NCBI GenBank assembly: GCA_964023275.1
Contig: OZ029917.1
Location: 19,964,488 to 20,028,487 of the forward strand
Direction of reading: 5' to 3'
Source: Norana najaformis
Taxonomy: Eukaryota; Annelida; Clitellata; Crassiclitellata; Hormogastridae
Length of the DNA stretch: 64,000 bases
This document shows positions 56,606 through 64,000 of the stretch, in pieces (positions within the stretch are counted from its first letter, which is position 1; each line of letters begins with the position of its first letter). The notes beneath the pieces are model-generated. The model ran no database searches. It was not told the DNA's origin and worked only from the letters and a program-made list of their open reading frames with translations. A program made the position numbers and the translations under genes.

Positions 56606-59600
56606 TTAGAGATTGTCTGCTATAAACTTTGTGATTTCCGCGAACATATAGTCGGCCTCTGGAAACACGCCAACAAAGTTAGCGACTGGGTGAAACCCAT
56701 TTTCGGCATTGTGTATTGTTACCCTATTTTTCGCCTCTTTCAGTCTAATGGCGTACAACCAACCTTCATCTCGCAGAGGGTCGTAGTTGGCCAAAAACAC
56801 AAAGGCATCCGGAAGGTTTTCCAGGTTATCAGCAACAAGAGGCGAGTAATATGGGTTCAGCATCTTTCCTTTGATCTCATTCCACACCTTTTCGTCTCCA
56901 TCCGGGTTATCCGGTTTCACAAACCCGGAAAGAAACTCCTTGGGAAGCTTCTCCAGATTCATATAGGTTTTTGCAATCGTCTGCCGGAAGCTCTTTGTCA
57001 CGTGACGGTTATCCGAATAAGCATCTATGTGGTCATGGTTTCCGTCAATGTACATGGCCGTGAAGAAGGTCATCATGGCTCTGGTCAGCAGAGGACCATC
57101 ACTATTCTGTAGCATTGAAGGCAGATTGAAGTCCAGGCCTTGAGTGACGGGATATATGAGGACTTGAAGTTTGATGCGAATGGGAAATTGTTCATCGCGG
57201 AGCCTCAAGGATACGGTGGCTGCCAAATTTCCGCCAGCGCTGTCACCTGTAATAATCAATGCAGACAACGTTAGTATATTGACCGGAACAGCTGCCTACT
57301 GCATTTAATGTTAAAGTCTAAAAAGAAAAATTAGGCAGGAGTGAGCTAAAGAGACTGCGACCGAGCCAATGAGTCTTTCAGCCAGTCAGTCAGTGATAGA
57401 CTGAAAGATAAAAGGCAGAGGATGAAATGAAATGAGAGATGAAGGAGCAATTATATATCTAGAGAGGAAGAGAAAGAGACAGAGCTAGAGAAAGAGAGAG
57501 AGAGACAGACAGAGAGACAGGGAGGGAGGAAAGAGAAAGACGAGGCAAGGTAAATTTTGTGAAAAAAGATAATTCTATTCATACAGTAGGCCTATGTTAC
57601 GGTATATATCAGCACACAAGCATGAAGTCGTTCACGCGCTAATACAGATGAATTACTTCTTACCAACTACGGCAACTCGTTTTGGATCTACGTTGAAATC
57701 TGCAGCATTTTTCAGAAAGTACTTTGTTGCAATAGTACAGTCGTCTATGGCGGCTGGAAATGGAAACTCTGGAGCCAAGCGATACCTAAAAGATTTAGAC
57801 CAATCAGCAATGAGGTTAACCATGAGTATACCCGCCTGGTTACCAATGTTAATGCACACGTACAGATGCATACCACCTTCCAAAAAGCATTAATGAAAAG
57901 GCGGTCATTGTGAGCTAAAGCTGGACATCAGTGTGACTTTTTATCGGCGTGATCCAAACTGAGTTTTCTTCATCACAGTATTCTAATTGTTGACACTTGG
58001 TATAAAATCTGTGTTAGAGAAGATCAATCTGGGTGCCGTTTAGAGCTCTAAGGAGGCTGTACATAGCTGCTGCACTGTAATAATTAAAAATGAAGCGAAG
58101 GTTAATTTTGATATCATGCAGACAATAATAAAGCACAATATCAGAATGATCGTAGGTAATCGGAGAAGTGTAATGAGTTTTGTACAGCAGTATAGCAAAC
58201 CTCATTGCTGAGACTATAATATGTTGAGAAAAGTTGAATAAGGAGCATTTCAAACTGATGGTTAACATTAGAAAAATTGTAAATGACGAAAAACAGTCTT
58301 GTATTTGTTCAGTTTCGTATAGCCAGTGGAGACTGGCTATGAATATTGGTTTACGCTGGTTGGCGTACCATTCAGTCGGGCGCCATGTTGCCTGTTGCTC
58401 AAATAGAAACATACAAAGTCGTTCTGTTTTAGCTTCTGCTCGACTGTCTTTGTGTATCTGATTGCTCTTTGTCTGAATCTGGAGTTTTAATCAATTTTTT
58501 ACGGCTTTGGATGATGTTCTGACACCTAATATCGGCAGCGTAGCCCACTAGAAGATGCCATGAAACCGATGGATAATCCTGGCCAGCACCAGACTCTAAT
58601 GTCTATATTTCAGCTGGTGTGCTTTCATTCTTCACGCGTCATCCGCAACCAAGCCCTTTTGGACCATGCTTAACATAAAATCATATGCCGTCTGAAAATC
58701 ATGGATTCGATTCTTCAGTGGCGATCGAGCTTCAGATTGGCATCAAATGTCCATTTCATACAGGTTATCATAGGTCGGTGCTCTATGAAATCACCGGACA
58801 GAACAGACTTTGGACATGGGACCTACTGATGCATTGAGCTCTAAAGTTAAACCTGGACTGATCGATAAACATAAACGTCTGCTGCGAGCGCTTATTTGGC
58901 TTGGAATTATTCTTCATCTTTAGTGCAATCCGGATCAAGGATTTTACAAAACGCATCAAATGTCAACTGTACATCGGGTTTTATTGGCCTGTCTCTGCGA
59001 GTCCGCGTAAGACGTTCTTCAGAGGCTCGAGTAGTAGTCTCATCCAGACGAACTTGTCGTTGTTTAGAACTCTAACATCAGCTATAGTGACAAGTGCTTT
59101 TGCAAGGCATCAAAAGATGCTATGGAAATACTCAAATGCAAACATACATGCATTGGCCATCATAACTTGATAAAGCTACCTAAACCTAAGTCTACGAGCA
59201 GTTCAAAACTATTACGGTCCTGTTGATCTGCAGCATTGCTTTACATTCTGTTGTAACTGCAACAGATAAGATGTTGCATAATTATTATACCTATGTTAAC
59301 ATGTAACGATTGTCTAATTGGACTTTTCGCAGTTTGTGGTTTTAAATCCAATTAAGTAATCGTTTGCGTATTTTTCGTCCTTATAAGCCTTTATCTACCT
59401 AGCCCAGAGATGTCAACCTAGCTGTCGGCCGCGGTGATAGCGCCATGAAAGTCGTGTCATTTAGGCCTATTTGATAATTTGAGGGTCATGATAATATAAC
59501 AGATTTCTTACTCCACTGAAGCGACAACAGTTTTGGTTTCTTTGCACAGCTGCTTCGGTATTGAGTCAAGAGTGTCTGGAAAACAGTTTTTATCAGAACA

Positions 59601-62262
59601 GCGTATACAGTATATTCAATGATTTCGATATGGAAAATGCCTAAGAAATTGTCTAAAACTTCTCAGTTCATATTTTAGTGCTGTGATTACCAATCGTTAG
59701 TCTACGTCTAATTTATCCAGTTCGCTTACGGTTTGCTCTTTGTTACTTTTATGCTTAAATGTACTATTTAACACGTAGGCCTACGTGTATTAAAAGGCGT
59801 CTAAATCAGCGAAGGTGAATGACGCACGATGTGCTCTATATAGAAATCTCAGAAGGAAAAGCAAAATTGCTTTTAGGAGAATCAAAAATTCCGAGGCAGT
59901 AGTCTAAAAGGAAAATAGTCTTTACAAGGCAGTATATACATGGGTTGGTTCCAAGTTCAGGCCACACTCTACTCTGAAACATTTTCGCTCATGTAAAAAA
60001 ATAAAAATTAAGACTATGTAACACACCTGGAAAGTAGAAAATAGTAGAAAAAGAACAAATCGGGTACCAAAAAGCACGAGATGTGGAACAAGAGTCATCG
60101 GGGGACCGGGAAGGCTTAACAGGTCATTAACTTTATCGTTCTTGATGAAGCATGGAAATTAGAAGAAGATGTCATTTAAGAACTGAAAAACTAAAAACGT
60201 TATCACAGTTTCTCATAGTAATTATACAGCTCAAAGTTACAAATTTATATAACATATCAGAATTTGTTCTGGATACGGACCTGTGCTTTAATATCAGGCA
60301 ATATAATAAAAAGTGACGATGATCTAACCCCAGTATTTAAATCTATGCAATAGCTTCCTGTTCAGCAAAGCATATGTTTAAAATTTGGGCTTATGTTTAT
60401 AAAGCATCGAATTCTGAACAACCACAATACTTAAAATCAGTCCTCATTTCCAGGCTTATCATTATTCAACCAGGTCAACTGATTGCCTTTTTCTGATTAT
60501 ACCTAAAACTAGAATATTCTTGATGGGCGAGCTTTTTGGACCTATATTTTAGAGCTCTCTTCCTGCACCTTTTCCTTCTGCTCTATCTTTAATGTCATCT
60601 TAATTTCAGCTTAATATATTTTCATCTTTATTAGTTTCATGGTTATTATACAAGGCAATGTTACAAATTTTTATAAGATCTCCAATTTTTTCCGGATACG
60701 GATCGGTGCCTATAATAGTAGCAAGCGAGGATGATCTATCCCCGGTACTTGCTTCCTATTCAGCAAAGCATATGTTTGAAATGAGACTTATATTTTATAA
60801 AACACTGAACTCTGGCCAACCACAATACTTAAAATCAGTTCTCATTCCCAGGCTTATCATTATTTAGCCAGGTCATCTGATTACCTTTCTCTGGTTATAC
60901 CTAAAGCTAGAACTGTTCTTGGTGAGCGAGCTTTTTAGGTTGCTGGACCTATAGTTTGGAACACTCTTCCTGCGTCTGTTCGTTCTCCACAGTCTCTTAT
61001 GTCGTTTCATTCTCTGCTGAAGATTCAGCTTTATCAGTTGGTGTATCCACCGTATGCTGTCCCTCTGTTTCAGTGGACAGACTTTCTAGATTTTGACCTG
61101 ATCGCGGTTTGGTTTTTTAGCCATCGCTTGACGCCTTGTGCTGTAGACAAAGGATTCATAGAAGTTACTATTTAATTAATCTAAGATACAAAGTATAAGA
61201 TTTAAATATATAAAACAAAACGTCACATAAGTTTTAAATAATTGAAAAATAGCCCATTCATGATTTTTAAATCTAATAGAAAATATCAAAAAGTCAACAA
61301 GTGTGATGACTTTAAACAGCTAGAAATTTCTGGACATGGCGCAGCGAAGCCTTTCTTCTGCTTTGGGTTTTCCGGATTCGCATGCGGCTGCATCAACGGG
61401 CAATTTAGTAATTTTAGTTGGCAACTAAACTTAATTTATGTATAACCAGGATAGGACTGGCTATTTGATTAGTCTTTTGTATGAAACAGAGTTTGCATAT
61501 CTTTACTAACCAATGCTACCGTAAGTCCAGCCTCCGCTGTGATAATACACGATTCCAGGTAAGGTTTCGTTTAGCATATCCGAAGGCTGGTAAATTCTAA
61601 CTGGGATGCCATCGAAAATCATTTCACGAGTCTATAAAAACCAACATAAATATGATCTGGAACAATGAATTCATTGTTGCACTTAACAGCTTGGGCGTAA
61701 TTTTTGGGGTATAATAGAGTACCCGTAACCCCACTTTTTGGAATGGGGATGTCGTACCCCACCTTTTATACAGTGAATAAACAATACCCATCACTCTTCA
61801 ACCGCCAGAGTCTACTTACAACTGTGCTTCTCCAAATATTGCTGTTTCTGCTATAAATTGCTCAGATTTGCCTCCAAATGTTTTGAAAATTGTTAGCGTC
61901 CGGAGCTATTGAAATGCTAGAGACCCTGCCCCAGATTCCGATTCATCTCTCAAAACCGTGCAGTGCCTGCAGACGTTCTTGACTGTAGTATACCAATGTT
62001 TTCAGGATGCCTGCATAGACGTATACATATTGATAAATTACATCGAGAAACGAGTGCCAATACTACCCTGTAGATGCCAGAAACTCTAAATCTATCTGTC
62101 GTCTAACAACCAGGCGTAGGCCTAAATCCTAAAACAAATCTTCCAAACACTTACCTCTACTCCGTCCACATCAATCGATAACGAATGCTTCACCACAAAG
62201 CCAGCTATGTTCCTGAATACTTGTACTCGAGTACCGATGCCAACATACGATCCGATTCGAGA
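56606..62262 (-). CDS. AADAC: AADAC-like serine esterase, copy 2 (first exon not in window)
   Basis: Exons: 62262-62155, 61631-61511, 59575-59512, 57785-57664, 57246-56606, corresponding to exons 2-6 of copy 1. Lengths are 108, 121, 64, 122 and 641 nt, the last four identical to copy 1. They encode 351 residues. [10 protein letters not shown] opens exon 2; the oxyanion-hole motif is HSGGW instead of HGGGW. The nucleophile motif [14 protein letters not shown] and GFHP keep the triad. The signal-anchor exon would lie upstream; intron 1 holds a deleted transposon that runs off the window, so it may be beyond 64,000 or lost. Exons 5-6 are about 92% identical to copy 1, exons 2-4 much less. Confidence 0.85.
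57900..59510. other. Intron of esterase copy 2, no further gene seen
   Basis: No exon-like frame. A fragment near 58,790-58,860 (CACCGGACAGAACAGACT, GCATTGAGCTC, TAAAGTTAAACC) resembles 4,225-4,290 (TTTCCGGACAGAACAGACTC, AAAGCTAAACCC), a hint of another old dispersed repeat. Confidence 0.35.
60240..61190 (+). pseudogene. LINE family F3: two tandem decayed C-terminal ORF2 ends
   Basis: Copy 1 (about 60,240-60,620) and copy 2 (about 60,650-61,190) share TTCAGCAAAGCATATGTTT, AACCACAATACTTAAAATC and AGGCTTATCATTATT. In copy 2 one frame reads GERAF, then [20 protein letters not shown] and [16 protein letters not shown], the typical C-terminal end of a CR1/Jockey-like reverse-transcriptase ORF. 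Several stops are present. It lies in the intron between exons 3 and 4 of esterase copy 2. Confidence 0.7.
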
Positions 62263-62507
62263 CTGAAAATAGTAAACAACAGATTAAAAGTTTTATGCGC
62301 AAAAAGAACTGGAAAGTATGATCATAGTAGACAATCGTTGAAATTACAGATTCCTTGCGTCGGATTAATTTCAGTTAGGCCGGTCGGCAATATCAATACG
62401 TTATCAATGTTATTATTTACAAGAAAAAAGTTCCAACTGTTTGCGGTGAACGCATTCTCAACTTACCCCAAGTGTAAGACTAGCGGGAGAGCTACACAAT
62501 TTTTGTG

Positions 62508-64000
62508 CCTGGGTAGTATGTGTTATTTCTTACTTGCTTATGCCTCAAAAGTACAGAAAATGGCTGTTATTCCCTTAAACCTTTGCTCATGTGACCAGGA
62601 CAATGATGTTTCGAAATTTATGTGTTTCCAGTGAAGAAACGGGCAAATTTGCGTGTTTTCGCACAAATAAAGTAAAAAAACAACATATGAATCAATATTA
62701 ACATGTATTTACACTACAGTTATACAAAAATGACCATAAAAGATTTAGAAGTGAGTAGCTTTTCGAGATTTACGCCCAATTTGATATGCAGTGGTGGCAT
62801 TAGCACCTTCTGGGTCCACCAGTGGCTCCCATGTGACGTTATTCCTCCCCACAGAGAACTCGGTCCGCTGTGGCCAGTCCCGCCTGTGGTAGTGCATCTT
62901 GTTGTCCCTGCTGTCTCAAAGGCAAAGATAGCAGGGAAACTTGGTAAAATCGCCTTGGAGATCCATCAGAAATGCTACCATTTTGATGTCTCCGATTACC
63001 TCCCAGCCGTACTCATCATACTGCAAGGCGTCTAGGAAGCTCTTGATGCTGTTGTAATCCTCTTCGAGGTGCACCGAGTGAGCCAGAGGAAGAGACGGGT
63101 ACTTGTTCCCGTTATGGAGCAGCACGGCTTTGAGGCTGCTGGATGAACTGTCAATGAAGATACGCCACTCGTTCGGGTTACAGTCGATTCCAATTGCCTC
63201 GAACATTGTGGCAGAAACAGAGCTCATCTTGGCTGGTGAAGAAGCTGGAAAAAGCTTGGTGACGCTTCCTCTGATCTGCGACTTGCATACTTTCATCAAC
63301 AAATTCCACTGCTTGACCCTAGACTTCAAAAGCTTGGCATTGGACTTGGTGAGACCAAGATCTCTGATCAAGTCGTTGAGTTCTTTTTCGTTGGGATAAT
63401 ATGGGTTTCTCTCCTCAGGTCGGAAATTGTAATCTGGATCTTCTTCGCTCTCTAACTTACTACTATCTTCCCAAAACGGCTGCTTTCTGTCCGTAGAAGT
63501 GGGTACAAGAAGCTCAGGGCAGTGTGGCACCGGGGCAATGCATGAAGGAAGATCGGGATATGTGGTAGCAGGTGCATTCTTGCCAGTCCGACGTTTGGAA
63601 GGATCCATCACGCAGAAGTAGCAGTTGCTTGAGTGGTCAGTGGGTTTTCGCCAAATTCTTGGCATAACAAACTTCATGGCTCTCTTTTCCCCTCTGTATC
63701 ATCCTGCAAAAGAACAAAATGAAATTGTGATCATAACAAAATAAATGTATTTATCCATGAATAAAGTGAAGGACATTGTTGCAACATAATTTATATATCA
63801 TATATTTGCCCAAACACATTGAAAATTTTTAAAACTTTCATAACATAAGATGTCGCCATCTAAGCGAGTATCAATTGTCCATCTTACCCTCCAGCGTTTT
63901 CTTGAAGTGCTCGCAAGTGAAATGAGGTGCCCAGGGTTTGTCTTGATCCCTGACAGACATGCCGAAATATGCCTTGTAGGGTTCACACATCTTAGCAGAT
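62508..64000 (-). mobile_element. DNA transposon copy B, internally deleted, runs off the window
   Basis: The low-coordinate end CCTGGGTAGTATGTGTTATT is the same terminal inverted repeat as copy A. Minus-strand coding: exon 1 end (KMCEPYKAYFGMSVRDQDKP, HFTC) at 64,000-63,900, intron, then 63,700-62,916 with MKFVMPRIWRKPTDHSSNCY, CVMDPSKRR, WRIFIDSSSSSLKAVLLHNG, VIGDIKMVAFLMD and the intact FPCYLCL. After KWEPLVDP the frame runs into the 3' end: about 450 bp coding for the C-terminal domain is missing between about 62,790 and 62,770. The 5' end lies beyond 64,000. Confidence 0.8.

Noticed and set aside
56555..57112. 185-codon plus-strand frame
   Set aside because: Antisense shadow of the last exon of esterase copy 2, whose triad motifs are on the minus strand.

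Overview
This is animal (metazoan) genomic DNA. It is AT-rich, with GT-AG introns, short exons in long introns, poly-A-type signals, tRNA-derived SINEs, CR1/L2/Jockey-like LINE 3' ends and many microsatellites. The gene families (a KY/hillarin-type transglutaminase-like protein, a CFAP97-domain ciliary protein, AADAC-type esterases) together with this repeat style suggest a marine invertebrate, perhaps a lophotrochozoan or non-vertebrate deuterostome. The sequence alone does not settle the phylum.

Layout, with all four recognised host genes on the minus strand. (1) 1,099-21,904: a 17-exon gene for a 1,566-residue protein with two complete KY/hillarin modules joined by a low-complexity linker. 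The linker is encoded partly by phase-1/phase-1 mini-exons, three of which are copies of one another. Every junction is phase-compatible and the summed coding length (4,701 nt) is divisible by three. (2) 22,000-36,000: no recognised coding gene. It holds SINEs, LINE 3' ends, microsatellites, a composite repeat carrying a 36/72-bp minisatellite flank, a near-perfect 73-bp-arm hairpin at 33.1 kb and a CRE-containing candidate promoter near 32.3 kb. (3) 36,019-42,017: a five-exon CFAP97-domain gene. Its large last intron has been filled by a 72-bp tandem array, itself split by a LINE, and by (TTA)n tracts. (4) 45,794-53,386: a complete six-exon AADAC-like serine esterase (403 residues) with the full catalytic set. 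(5) 56,606-62,262: a tandem second esterase with its first exon missing from the window. It has the same exon lengths and a 3' half that looks homogenised by gene conversion. (6) A DNA transposon family with about 100-bp terminal inverted repeats, coding for a zinc-binding and probably RNase H-fold protein, occurs three times: intact-length but broken at 47.4-50.4 kb, internally deleted at 62.5-64 kb and running off the window, and as a divergent relic at 44.2-45.1 kb.

How the pieces work together: the KY-like protein is probably a cytoskeletal or muscle scaffold rather than an active enzyme, because both modules keep the His and Asp of the triad but show no Cys at the usual place. The CFAP97-like protein should belong to axonemes. 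The esterases should be type II membrane-anchored lipases/esterases of the ER. Nothing suggests a shared pathway. What unites the region is heavy mobile-element traffic through introns. The most unusual items are the two-module KY gene with its mini-exon cassettes, the transposon with an unassigned transposase-like protein, the CRE-bearing open-frame 72-bp satellite with its conserved flanks, and the contrast in AGGCCTA frequency between the left and right parts of the window.
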